Position numbers and translations under genes: made by a program | From: DASYVD01 sp050693035 | Lineage (GTDB): Bacteria > Actinomycetota > UBA4738 > CALAEC01 | DNA length: 8,734 nt | NCBI GenBank assembly: GCA_050693035.1 | Contig: JBOGWB010000003.1 | Coordinates: 1-8,734 of the forward strand | Reading direction: 5' to 3' | The notes under the pieces: model-generated | Told to the model about the DNA's origin: nothing | Databases searched by the model: none | The model's input: the letters and a program-made list of their open reading frames with translations, nothing else | In this document: positions 1 to 7,090 of the stretch, piece after piece | How the letters are laid out: each line of letters begins with the position of its first letter | Position numbering within the stretch: position 1 is the first letter of the stretch

Positions 1-25
1 GTGTTCGCCTATCTGCCGAGCGTCC

Positions 26-2035
26 TTACTCCGGTCCCGTGTACCTGAAGATGTACAGACCGAAGTCCCGGTCGCTGCCGTAGAGCAGCGGGCGCTTGGC
101 GCCACGACCCCTGACCGCGATGCCCCAGAAGTCGTTGCCGCCCTGATCGATGAACCTCCCGACCTGCCGGAGGGTGCCCGAGGAGTTGTACGCGAGGACC
201 CGGAGGCCCGCGCCGTACCACGCCACGTAGCCGAGCCTCTTCCCGCGGCGCGGGTCGGCCTCGACCTCGTGGACGGACATCTGGCCCCTCCCGAAGGAGT
301 TCTCAGGCTTCTTCACCACTGCCGGCGCGAAGGTGTCGAGCTCTTCCAGCGTCGCCGCGTTGAAGGAGTGGATGTACCCGAAGCCGTCGAACTCGACCGA
401 GCCGAGGATGTCATGTCCCACGGTACCCAGTGGCACATCGGCCATGTCCGAGCCGTTGTACGTCTCGTCTCCGAACTCGGGTGTGTCATCGAACATGTCG
501 TGCATCGTCTTGTGGCCCACGCAGAAGCCGGTTGCGGACTTCTCGTACTCGTGGCCCTGGCTGCCGCAGATGAAGGCGTCGGGGTTCTCGCCGCCGCCCG
601 AGCCGGCGTGGTGGTTCCCGATGATGACCACGTCGTACCCGGCCATCTGGCCAGTCTCGACCTTGATCGAGAAGAAGCAGACGCCACGGGTGAAGACGAT
701 GGTCGCCTCCTCACCTGGGTCGAGCGTGACGTCCGACTCATTGGCGTCGTCGATGGCTTCCTGTCGGTCGCTCTCACCGTTATCGTCGATGTCCTCCACG
801 CAACCGGAGCCTCCCCAGACCACCGGGCCGTTCACCTGCTGGTCCTCCGGGAAGACGCGCGACACGGGTGGCGTGAACCCGAACACTCCGGCGCCCCGTT
901 CCCGCTCGCCGGCGACGGGCCACGTCGTGAGCTGGAAGGTCTCGAACCGCTCGGGTGAGAAGTCCTCGTCCGATCCGAGGAAGAACTGGCGATTCCTGGA
1001 CCACTCGCCCTGGTGGGCGTTGCCCTCGGGCGGGGAGACCCCCGGGAACTCCGGGTCCTCGTCCGTGTAGTCGCTGTCCTGGAGGAACACGGGGTTCGAT
1101 GGGACGTCGACGTTCAGGTCGACCCACCCCCCGTCCCAGTACGACGCCATCAGGTGCCAGTGGCCTCCGAACCGCTCCACCCACATGTCATGGTGGAATG
1201 CGGCGTCCCCGAACGCGTCGGTCGTGAAGCAGGGCTCTACGCCCGCCGTGTCCTCACAGGACGGCCAGTGAGCCAGGCCGGTCTCGGCGATGAGGCCGGG
1301 ACGGCGCGGATTGGTGATGTCCAGGATGTCGATGTCGTCGAACTCCTCGTTGTCGACCAGGACCGCGTAGGCGTTATTGCCGGCGGCCCACCCCATGGCG
1401 CTGTGGGAGATGTTCGCCTCCGGGCCCATGCCCGAGAACTGGTAGTCGGTGTCTCCCATTCCTCGAGCCAGCGCGACGGGCCGACGTGGGTTGGTGATGT
1501 CGAAGATGTCGATGCCGCCGCGGTGAGGCTGGAGCGAGTCGCACGCCTCGTTGGAGATGATGAGGACGTCACCGGTGAAGTACGGGGTGTCCATGTGGAA
1601 GGCGTGGACACCTTCGGTGACGTAGTTGTTCGGGCCGGCGTCGATGAACGCCACCCGACGCGGGTTCTGCGGGTCCCTGACGTTCACGACGTAGGTGCCC
1701 CCGCCGTTTATTGGGCGGTCCTGTGTATCGAACGTGCAGTTGGGAGCCCATCCGCCGAGATAGGCATGGTTCTTGAAATAGTGGACGTCGCTGATGCCGC
1801 CCGCGATGCGGGTCAGGCGGAGCTTGCTGACTACCTTCACGTTCTTTCGCGTGGCTGGAAGATGGTCGGTGAGCGGGCCATGTTGCTGCACGGTGCGAAG
1901 TGCGGGCCTGATCACCTCCCTGTCGAAGATCTTTTCCTTCCTCGACTTCGTGCGTTGCGCCCCCGACGCTCCCTCCACCATGGTGAGGATGAGCGCGAGG
2001 ACGCTCGCAAAGATGAAGAACCGTTTCCCTCTCAT
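26..2035 (-). CDS. Secreted LVIVD-repeat beta-propeller protein with inserted PA domain
   Basis: Predicted exported protein of 669 residues; function unknown. Residues 1-26 form a signal peptide (basic MRGKR, hydrophobic core, ASGA end). The mature part reads as a seven-bladed propeller. LVIVD-type units with the pattern hydrophobic-x-D-I-T-N-P-R-R-P lie near residues 113-132, 174-190, 235-250 and 303-320, and degenerate blades lie near 341-370, 589-628 and 636-665. A protease-associated (PA) domain (about 401-510, core ATIVFTRGVCFFSIKV, cysteines 412, 453, 490, 505) appears inserted inside blade five, whose last strand resumes near 552-570. Residues 415-426 (D-x-D-x-N-G-x-x-D-x-x-E) match a calcium-binding loop. 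I chose the ATG at 2035 because the signal peptide starts there; an in-frame ATG at 2116 overlaps the -35 box. No clean Shine-Dalgarno is visible, only a G-run. It is transcribed divergently from murA. No protease catalytic motif is seen, so a binding or scaffold role is inferred. Confidence 0.85.
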   Translation of the reverse strand: MRGKRFFIFASVLALILTMVEGASGAQRTKSRKEKIFDREVIRPALRTVQQHGPLTDHLPATRKNVKVVSKLRLTRIAGGISDVHYFKNHAYLGGWAPNCTFDTQDRPINGGGTYVVNVRDPQNPRRVAFIDAGPNNYVTEGVHAFHMDTPYFTGDVLIISNEACDSLQPHRGGIDIFDITNPRRPVALARGMGDTDYQFSGMGPEANISHSAMGWAAGNNAYAVLVDNEEFDDIDILDITNPRRPGLIAETGLAHWPSCEDTAGVEPCFTTDAFGDAAFHHDMWVERFGGHWHLMASYWDGGWVDLNVDVPSNPVFLQDSDYTDEDPEFPGVSPPEGNAHQGEWSRNRQFFLGSDEDFSPERFETFQLTTWPVAGERERGAGVFGFTPPVSRVFPEDQQVNGPVVWGGSGCVEDIDDNGESDRQEAIDDANESDVTLDPGEEATIVFTRGVCFFSIKVETGQMAGYDVVIIGNHHAGSGGGENPDAFICGSQGHEYEKSATGFCVGHKTMHDMFDDTPEFGDETYNGSDMADVPLGTVGHDILGSVEFDGFGYIHSFNAATLEELDTFAPAVVKKPENSFGRGQMSVHEVEADPRRGKRLGYVAWYGAGLRVLAYNSSGTLRQVGRFIDQGGNDFWGIAVRGRGAKRPLLYGSDRDFGLYIFRYTGPE

Positions 2036-2053
2036 CAACCCCCCCCGGGTCGT

Positions 2054-2069
2054 GCCGCCCCCGGGCGGC
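2054..2069 (-). promoter_or_regulatory. GC hairpin in the leader of the propeller gene
   Basis: A perfect 6-bp inverted repeat (GCCGCC / GGCGGC) with a 4-base loop lies in the predicted 5' leader, about 20 bases before the start codon. It could form a stable RNA stem. No T-run follows, so it is not an intrinsic terminator. A role in translation or message stability is only a guess. Confidence 0.3.
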
Positions 2070-2091
2070 TTTGGCCGAAGAATGCGTGGGG

Positions 2092-2121
2092 AATGTATGG
2101 AAGCCAATAACCCCATGTCAA
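2092..2121 (-). promoter_or_regulatory. Sigma70-type promoter for the LVIVD propeller gene
   Basis: Read on the minus strand, a perfect TTGACA -35 box (2116-2121) is followed by an 18-bp spacer and a TACATT -10 box (2092-2097). This predicts a transcript start near 2085 and a leader of about 50 bases before the ATG at 2035. The DNA upstream of the -35 (about 2122-2160) is noticeably A/T-rich compared with the rest of the window, which would suit an UP-like element. Confidence 0.6.
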
Positions 2122-2145
2122 CTTAAGCAAGCCTGTATTTTGGTG

Positions 2146-2160
2146 CATAACTGTCATAAC
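2146..2160. repeat. Short direct repeat CATAAC-3-CATAAC
   Basis: CATAAC occurs at 2146-2151 and again at 2155-2160, a 9-bp period, in the A/T-rich part of the divergent intergenic region. It lies about 60-75 bp upstream of the predicted start of the minus-strand transcript. It could be a regulator half-site pair or chance. Confidence 0.25.
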
Positions 2161-2183
2161 CCTCAAGATTTGACAAGAATCTC

Positions 2184-2222
2184 GGGGGAGGCCGTTGGGG
2201 GCGAGGTTCCCCGATGGGGGGG
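2184..2222 (+). other. G-rich tract upstream of murA
   Basis: Runs of G lie at 2184-2188 (five), 2197-2201 (five) and 2216-2222 (seven) on the plus strand, ending ten bases before the TACAAT box. The seven-G run could supply two G-triplets, so a G-quadruplex is conceivable. CCCC at 2209-2212 also pairs with GGGG at 2216-2219 across a 3-base loop. Function unknown. Confidence 0.25.
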
Positions 2223-2231
2223 CCGTGGCCG

Positions 2232-2246
2232 TACAATCTGCACCCA
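2232..2246 (+). promoter_or_regulatory. Putative -10 box for leaderless murA transcription
   Basis: TACAAT at 2232-2237 is one base from the TATAAT consensus and ends eight bases before the murA ATG at 2246. No Shine-Dalgarno lies between. This spacing is what leaderless genes in actinobacteria show, with transcription starting at or next to the start codon. No good -35 is visible at the expected distance (about 2209-2214). The TTGACA at 2170-2175 is too far upstream to pair with it. Confidence 0.5.
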
Positions 2247-3520
2247 TGGACCGGCTGTTGGTGACCGGAGGGAGACGGCTGGAGGGCGCGGTCTCCATCG
2301 GAGGAGCGAAGAACTCCGCCCTCAAGCTCATGGCCGCGGCGCTTCTCGCCGAGGGCCGGAGCACCCTCACCCACGTCCCGGACATCATCGACGTCCGGAC
2401 CATGGGAGACGTGCTTCAGCGGCTCGGTGCGACCGTCCGGCATCAGGACCACACCGTGGTCATCGAGGCATCCCAGCGTCTCAATCCGGAGACCCCGTAC
2501 GAGTTGGTGCGCCGGATGCGTGCCTCGATCCTCGTTCTCGGGCCCCTCCTCGCCAGGGAAGGCCGGGCGCGGGTGGCCATGCCGGGAGGCTGCAACATCG
2601 GTTCGAGGAAGATCGATCTCCATATCCGTGGGCTCGAACGCATGGGAGCCACCTTCACCTTCGAGCACGGCTACCTGACGGCTCACGCCTCCCAGCTTCG
2701 GGGGGCGGTGATCTCGTTGGACTTCCCCAGCGTCGGAGCCACCGAGAACCTGCTGATGGCAGCGGTGGGGGCCCGAGGGACCACCGTCATCGAGAACGCC
2801 GCCCGCGAGCCGGAGATCCAGGACCTCGCGGCGTTCCTGGAAGAGATGGGGGCGAAGGTGGGTGGAGTGGGGACACCCACGATCGAGGTCGAGGGGGTGG
2901 GCTCGTTCCGCCCGGTGGAGCACGCGGTCGTCCCCGACCGCATCGAGGCCGGCACGTTCGCCATCGCGGCTTGCGTCACCGGGGGAGACGTCCTGATGAA
3001 GGGAGCCCGAGGGGACCACATGGATCTTGTCCTGGCCAAGCTGGAGGATGCCGGGGCGGAGGTCTCGGTGCAGCCGGAAGGGATCTTCGTGCGGATGGAG
3101 CGGAGAGCCCGCCCCGTCGACCTGGTCACGCTCCCCTACCCGGGGTTCCCCACGGACCTCCAGCCGCCGCTCATGGCGCTCATGGCGATCGCCGACGGGA
3201 CCAGCATCCTGACTGAGAACGTGTTCGAGAGCCGGTTCATGTTCGTCGACGAGCTGAACCGGATGGGCGCCGACATCCGCACGGAAGGCCACCACGCGGT
3301 CATCAGCGGTGTCGAGCGGTTGTCCGCTGCCCCGGTGCGGGCGCTGGACCTGCGAGCGGGAGCAGCGCTGATCGTGGCCGCCCTGGCAGCCGAGGGGACC
3401 ACCGAGATCTCGGACATGCACCACGTGGACCGGGGCTACGAGTCCATCGACTCGAAGCTTCAGGCCCTGGGGGCCGCCGTCACCCGGCAGTCCTCGCTGT
3501 CTCCTGCCTTCACTCCGTGA
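2246..3520 (+). CDS. murA: UDP-N-acetylglucosamine 1-carboxyvinyltransferase (MurA)
   Basis: Cytoplasmic enzyme that transfers enolpyruvate from phosphoenolpyruvate to UDP-GlcNAc, the first committed step of peptidoglycan synthesis. The 424 residues match the family length (about 420). Visible landmarks, numbered from the ATG at 2246, are Lys22-Asn23 in GAKNSAL, the catalytic Cys116 in MPGGCNIGSR (Cys115 of the E. coli enzyme) with Arg121, Asp304 in PGFPTDLQ (Asp305) and Arg396 in HVDRGYES (Arg397). Cys at 116 is the residue that fosfomycin alkylates, so this copy is expected to be sensitive; natural resistance usually has Asp here. I chose ATG 2246 because MDRLLVTGG aligns with the family N-terminus; an in-frame TTG at 2195 would add 17 unrelated residues. 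It heads the plus-strand operon, and its TGA overlaps the next start by 4 bp. Confidence 0.97.
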   Translation: MDRLLVTGGRRLEGAVSIGGAKNSALKLMAAALLAEGRSTLTHVPDIIDVRTMGDVLQRLGATVRHQDHTVVIEASQRLNPETPYELVRRMRASILVLGPLLAREGRARVAMPGGCNIGSRKIDLHIRGLERMGATFTFEHGYLTAHASQLRGAVISLDFPSVGATENLLMAAVGARGTTVIENAAREPEIQDLAAFLEEMGAKVGGVGTPTIEVEGVGSFRPVEHAVVPDRIEAGTFAIAACVTGGDVLMKGARGDHMDLVLAKLEDAGAEVSVQPEGIFVRMERRARPVDLVTLPYPGFPTDLQPPLMALMAIADGTSILTENVFESRFMFVDELNRMGADIRTEGHHAVISGVERLSAAPVRALDLRAGAALIVAALAAEGTTEISDMHHVDRGYESIDSKLQALGAAVTRQSSLSPAFTP

Positions 3521-5535
3521 GGCGAGCCGCGAGGGCGGCTCTGCTCACCGTGTCCAGCGTCCTGCTTCTTGTACCGCGTCCTGTGGGCGCCGCGGAGTCC
3601 CGTGGAGTCGTCTTCCTGTTCCTGCTCGGGGGCCTCTCCTACGAAGAGGCCCTGTCCCAGCCGACCTTTCGAGCCCTGTCCGCGAAGGGCGGGATCGGGC
3701 TCATGACGACGCCGTCCCGGGACCTGAGAGACAACTCCGCATATCTCTCGCTCGGAGCGGGTGCGGTGATGAACGGTTCGCAAGCGCCGGTCCTGGTCCC
3801 CGAGGAAGGAGTCCGGATCCTGCTGGATGATCACGTGGTCGACGCGCACGGTGGCGATCCCGGGGCCCTGGCGGAGGCGCTGGCCGACGCCGAAGTTGGC
3901 ATCGAGTACGACGCGGCAGCGGATCGGGATGCTCCGGGCCTGCTCGTCGTGGCGGATGGCGCAGGGAGGGTTCCGCCTTCGTTCTTCCTCGGGCATCCCA
4001 TCGAGGAGGGAGCGCCCGACGTTCGGCTCGTCGTCGCGGACTTCCCGCGTGAAGACCTGGATGGCTTGGGCGCTGCCTTTTTCGTCTCCCAGGTGCTGCC
4101 CTTCGCGGCACTGGCGGAGGAAGAACGTCTCCTCGTGGTTGTGGCCTCGCCCGCTCCTTCAGCGACGATGATCGGCCGCGGTGATATCGCCCCGCCCCTG
4201 ATCGTTGCCGAGCTCGACCCGGAAGAGGTAGCGCACCTCCCTTTGTTCCCGATCGGAGATCGGGACCCCGGGAATCCGCAACCCGAGGGATCTCCCGGTC
4301 TCACGAGGCTCGACGGCGCTCCTCGGGGTCTGACGTCCGGCACCACACGGCGCCGGGGCGTCGTCTCGGTGGCGGACGTTGCCCCTACCATCCTCGAGTT
4401 CCTCGGTGTTCCGGTTCCCGAGGAGATGACCGGAAGCCCGATCCGGATCGAAGCCGAGGCTCCCACGGATCTTCACGCACGCTTCCTCGAATACCAGCGC
4501 GTGCGCGTTCCCGTACAGGCGGCCTTGATGGCCCTTCTGCTGGCAGCGGTGGCCGCAGGGCTCGTGCTGCTGTACGTTCCGGCACCTTCCGGGGTCCGAA
4601 CCGCAGTGACGATGGCGGGGATCTCGGCGGCGTCCATCCCGATCGTGCTGCTGGGTGCGGGCTATCTCCCCACGTTCTCCTACCCGGTGCTCGTCGGGTT
4701 CCTGGTCGCAGGCCTCATCGCCCTTCCCCTGGTCGCCTGGTGGCTGGGACGGCGACAGCCGGCTGGGCCCCTGGTCGCCCTGGCCTGGATCGGGCTGGTG
4801 ACGCTGGTGGCGGATGCCCTGCTCGGCTGGCGCGGGATGGTGCTCTCGCTTCTCGGTGGGGACGCGCTTCAGGGGGTTCGGTTCTACGGTCTCTCGAACC
4901 CCTACGCGGGGTTCCTGCTGGCGGCGGCGGTACTCGGGGCAACGCGGCTGCCGCTCTTGTGGGGCGTCGCACTCCTCGTGGGCGCGGCGACGTTGGGAGG
5001 GGCGCCGATGCTGGGGGCCAACCTTGGCGCGGGGATCACCCTTGCCGCGGCGGCCGGCCTGTGGGTCGCGGTCGGGGCTCGGGACCGTCTGGGGCTCCGG
5101 GAGATCGCCGTCGGCGCAGTGGCTGCTGCAGCCGGGCTCGGTCTCATCCTCATCTGGCACGCGCTGGCCCCCGATCCGACCCACGTGTCCCGAGTGGCGT
5201 CCGAGGTCCGGAGCTCCGGCCCGGCCGCCCTCGTCGCCGCCGCCGGCCGCCGGCTCCAGGTCCTGATCCGGAACACGACCGCCATGCCGGCGGCCTGGCT
5301 GACAGCGGCCGGGCTTCCGTTCGGGCTTGCGATAGCCTTGAGGAGACCGCGACCGTTCCGCGCGTTGCTCGATCGTGACCCGCGGTGGCGCTGGGGCGTC
5401 GCGATCCTCGCGCTGTCCGGCATGGTGGGGTTCCTGGTGAACGACACGAGCAGTACGGCCGCGGTGGCCTTCGGATACGTCGGTCTCGGTCTGGTGTTCC
5501 CCTCCTTGGAGGCCCGGTGGGCGACGAAGCCCTGA
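3517..5535 (+). CDS. Membrane protein with outer alkaline-phosphatase-like domain
   Basis: A 672-residue protein of unproven function. It starts at a GTG overlapping the murA stop (GTGA), so translation is probably coupled. Residues 1-26 form a signal sequence (MRRAAR, hydrophobic stretch, VGAA). Residues about 28-332 resemble the alkaline phosphatase / phosphoglyceromutase fold: an opening VVFLFLLGGLSYEEA, then SAYLSLGAGA, and a closing GVVSVADVAPTILEFLGVP (from 281) typical of the superfamily. However, the first metal-ligand Asp (usual DG) is Gly (GG38-39), and the usual late Asp/His metal motifs are not evident, so activity is doubtful. Residues 333-672 hold about ten hydrophobic helices, with the motif GVRFYGLSNPYAGF (453-466) and GANLGAGITLA, features I recall from uncharacterised membrane proteins of Actinobacteria and Firmicutes. 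Position after murA suggests an envelope role, which is inference only. The 3' end overlaps the next gene by 19 bp. Confidence 0.85.
   Translation: MRRAARAALLTVSSVLLLVPRPVGAAESRGVVFLFLLGGLSYEEALSQPTFRALSAKGGIGLMTTPSRDLRDNSAYLSLGAGAVMNGSQAPVLVPEEGVRILLDDHVVDAHGGDPGALAEALADAEVGIEYDAAADRDAPGLLVVADGAGRVPPSFFLGHPIEEGAPDVRLVVADFPREDLDGLGAAFFVSQVLPFAALAEEERLLVVVASPAPSATMIGRGDIAPPLIVAELDPEEVAHLPLFPIGDRDPGNPQPEGSPGLTRLDGAPRGLTSGTTRRRGVVSVADVAPTILEFLGVPVPEEMTGSPIRIEAEAPTDLHARFLEYQRVRVPVQAALMALLLAAVAAGLVLLYVPAPSGVRTAVTMAGISAASIPIVLLGAGYLPTFSYPVLVGFLVAGLIALPLVAWWLGRRQPAGPLVALAWIGLVTLVADALLGWRGMVLSLLGGDALQGVRFYGLSNPYAGFLLAAAVLGATRLPLLWGVALLVGAATLGGAPMLGANLGAGITLAAAAGLWVAVGARDRLGLREIAVGAVAAAAGLGLILIWHALAPDPTHVSRVASEVRSSGPAALVAAAGRRLQVLIRNTTAMPAAWLTAAGLPFGLAIALRRPRPFRALLDRDPRWRWGVAILALSGMVGFLVNDTSSTAAVAFGYVGLGLVFPSLEARWATKP
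5508..5519 (+). promoter_or_regulatory. Ribosome binding site deciding the CPBP protease start
   Basis: GGAGG at 5508-5512 lies four bases before the GTG at 5517, inside the end of the upstream gene. This favours GTG 5517 as the start over the in-frame ATG at 5385, which would overlap the upstream gene by about 150 bp and add 44 residues of low-complexity, Arg/Gly-rich shadow sequence. Confidence 0.55.
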
Positions 5536-6266
5536 CGCCGGAAGCGCCGCATGTCGCCGAGCACGCCGATCCGTCCGTCCGAGCGACGTGGAACCTGCTG
5601 GAGGTACTGCTCGTCGGACTGATCGCCATCGGACTCCTGTCCGTGATGGTCGGAGTGATCAGCGGGGTGGTCGGTGACCCCGACCGTGTCCTGGTGTTCT
5701 CGGCGCTGTCCTCCGGGCTGTCCTTCGGAACGGCCACGTTGCTCTGGGTGTTCGCGTTTCACCGAGAGCGCTTCCCCGCCCTGGGCCTGACGAGTCGAAG
5801 GCCGCTACGGGACGTGGGCTACGGGCTCGGAGCGGGGGTGGCGTTGTACGCGCTCATCATCTTCGTGGTCGCCCCGCTGCTGCTCTTCTTCGCCTCGCTC
5901 ATCTTCGGGGAGGTGTCTCCCCCCGACCAGGCGAGGCTGCTCCTTCCTCGCCGGCCGGACACGGTGGAGGCCACCATTGCGGCCGTCGGGGCGATCGTCG
6001 GAGCACCGGTGGGCGAAGAGCTGTTCTTCCGGGGCCTTCTGTTCCGGTCCCTGCGGAGACGGTTCCGGTTCTCGGTATCGGCGGCGGTATCGGCCACCGT
6101 CTTCGGTGTGGTGCATCTGCCCGCGACCGTGATCCCGCTCATGTTCGTAGTCGGGTGGGCCCTCGCGCACGTCGTCGAAAAGAGAGGCTCGCTGCTGCCG
6201 TCGATCGCGGCGCACGCGGCCTTCAACGTGATCGGGATCACGTCGATCTTGTTACTCCTCCCGTGA
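5517..6266 (+). CDS. CPBP family intramembrane metalloprotease (CAAX protease-like)
   Basis: A 249-residue polytopic membrane protein of the CPBP/ABI family (Pfam 'CPBP intramembrane metalloprotease', Rce1-like). All three catalytic motifs are intact: Glu167-Glu168-x3-Arg172 (GEELFFRG), Phe196-x3-His200 (FGVVH) and His233-x3-Asn237 (HAAFN). Hydrophobic helices lie near 26-52, 58-81, 100-130, 152-165, 186-220 and 226-248. Family members cleave substrates within the membrane; in bacteria, roles in bacteriocin immunity and protein processing are known for some, but most have no known substrate, as here. It overlaps the preceding membrane-protein gene by 19 bp and the following sirtuin by 4 bp, so it is almost certainly co-transcribed with both. 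The GTG start is set by an upstream GGAGG. Confidence 0.9.
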   Translation: MGDEALTPEAPHVAEHADPSVRATWNLLEVLLVGLIAIGLLSVMVGVISGVVGDPDRVLVFSALSSGLSFGTATLLWVFAFHRERFPALGLTSRRPLRDVGYGLGAGVALYALIIFVVAPLLLFFASLIFGEVSPPDQARLLLPRRPDTVEATIAAVGAIVGAPVGEELFFRGLLFRSLRRRFRFSVSAAVSATVFGVVHLPATVIPLMFVVGWALAHVVEKRGSLLPSIAAHAAFNVIGITSILLLLP

Positions 6267-7058
6267 CCGCCGCGCTCGAGGAGGGGGCCCGGATGGTGGC
6301 CCTCGGCGGCGTGGTCGTCCTCACCGGCGCGGGGATGTCGGAGGAAGCCGGCATCCCCACGTTCCGGGACCCGGGCGGCCTGTGGGACCGTTTCGATCTC
6401 TCCGACTTCGGGACCTGGCAGGGGCTGGCGGGTCTGGCCACCTCCCGGCCCGACGAGCTGGCCGGGTTCCTGGCGGCCATTCGTCGAGCCTTCGCCGAGG
6501 CCCGCCCCGGGGCCCGGGCACCGGGCGCTCGCTCGCCTGGAGGAAGCAGGGTTGGTGGAGGCCGTGGTCACCCAGAACGTGGACGGGCTGCATCAGGAAG
6601 CGGGGAGCCGGAGGGTCCTCGAGATCCACGGGTCGTTTCTCCGAAACCGCTGCCTGGCGTGCGGCCGTGCCGAGGACGTGAGTCGGGAGGAGCTCTGCGC
6701 CGGCCTCGATCGCGCGGTGGTCGGCCTGCACCAGGGGTTCGTCCCCAGTTTCGAGTCGCTCCTTCCGAAGTGCGTTTCCTGCGGCGCACCGGCCCGCCCC
6801 GACTTCGTGGCCTTCGGGGAGGCGCTCAGCGGATTCTCGGAGGCGGAAGAGCTGGCCGGAGGGTGTCGCGTGCTCCTGGCTGTCGGCACCTCGGGCGAGG
6901 TGTTCCCGGCAGCGTCGCTTCCCGAGACGGCCCGCGCGGCCGGAGCGAGGATCGTGGTGATCGCCTCGGGGCCCACATCCATCGCCGGCGACGTGCTCGT
7001 CGAGGGCAAGGCCGGACGGGTGCTGCCCATCCTCGCCGACGCGGCGCTGGCTCGATAG
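6263..7058 (+). pseudogene. NAD-dependent protein deacylase (sirtuin, Sir2/CobB type), frameshifted
   Basis: Sir2 enzymes remove acyl groups from lysines using NAD+, giving nicotinamide and O-acyl-ADP-ribose. The start frame encodes VVLTGAGMSEEAGIPTFRDP (NAD-binding motif) up to FAEARPG. The rest lies in the next frame: GHRALARLEEAG, TQNVDGLH (6570-6593), catalytic His in IHGSF (6627-6629), two CxxC zinc pairs (codons 6651, 6660, 6771, 6780), RPDFVAFGE and GTSGEVFPAA. Removing one G from 6509-6512 restores one 264-residue sirtuin with every motif in place, so the lesion is a single-base insertion: a sequencing error or a recent mutation. GTG 6263 overlaps the previous stop (GTGA). ATG 6293, behind GAGGAGGGGG, is an alternative start and would still retain the NAD motif. 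The Tyr-x-x-Arg that marks desuccinylase-type sirtuins is not evident, so deacetylation is likelier. The adjoining acyl-CoA mutase genes hint at control of acyl-CoA enzymes. Confidence 0.88.
6509..6512 (+). other. Frameshift site in the sirtuin gene (GGGG run)
   Basis: The run of four G follows CCCC and precedes CCCGGG, a GC-palindromic context prone to sequencing slips. Reading three G instead of four changes ARPG-ARAPGARS into the family-like ARPG-PGHRALARLEE and joins the two frames exactly: 795 bases, 265 codons including the stop. Confidence 0.8.
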
Positions 7059-7076
7059 GCGGGTGAGGCGCCCTGC

Positions 7077-7090
7077 TACCCTTCCCGCGA
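7077..7090 (+). promoter_or_regulatory. Possible internal -10 box for leaderless meaB
   Basis: TACCCT (7077-7082) fits TAnnnT and ends seven bases before the ATG at 7090. That start has no Shine-Dalgarno. The spacing mirrors the murA start. The -35 region is poor, so this is a weak call; a secondary promoter would let the mutase genes be expressed apart from murA. Confidence 0.3.

Noticed and set aside
1013..2110. Plus-strand open frame of 365 codons opposite the propeller gene
   Set aside because: It lies antisense to a gene with a signal peptide and repeated domains; its product shows no motif and is a composition shadow.
2170..2175. TTGACA as a plus-strand -35 for murA
   Set aside because: There is no -10-like hexamer 16-18 bp downstream (around 2193 it reads cgttgg), and the TACAAT box is 56 bp away.
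2123..3424. Minus-strand open frame of 433 codons opposite murA
   Set aside because: It is fully antisense to an unmistakable murA and encodes no recognisable family.
5385..5516. Upstream start for the CPBP protease at 5385
   Set aside because: It would add 44 shadow residues over the previous gene; GTG 5517 has a GGAGG in front.
6155..6262. N-terminal extension of the sirtuin frame from 6155
   Set aside because: It overlaps the conserved end of the CPBP protease, including its HxxxN motif, and encodes an Arg-rich shadow; GTG 6263 or ATG 6293 fits the family.
6552..7058. Separate small gene starting at TTG 6552
   Set aside because: The frame is the continuation of the sirtuin, with family-like residues already readable upstream of 6552 (GHRALARLEEAG), so it is the second half of a frameshifted gene.
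7057..7089. Transcription terminator between sirtuin and meaB
   Set aside because: The 31-bp gap has no stem followed by a T-run.
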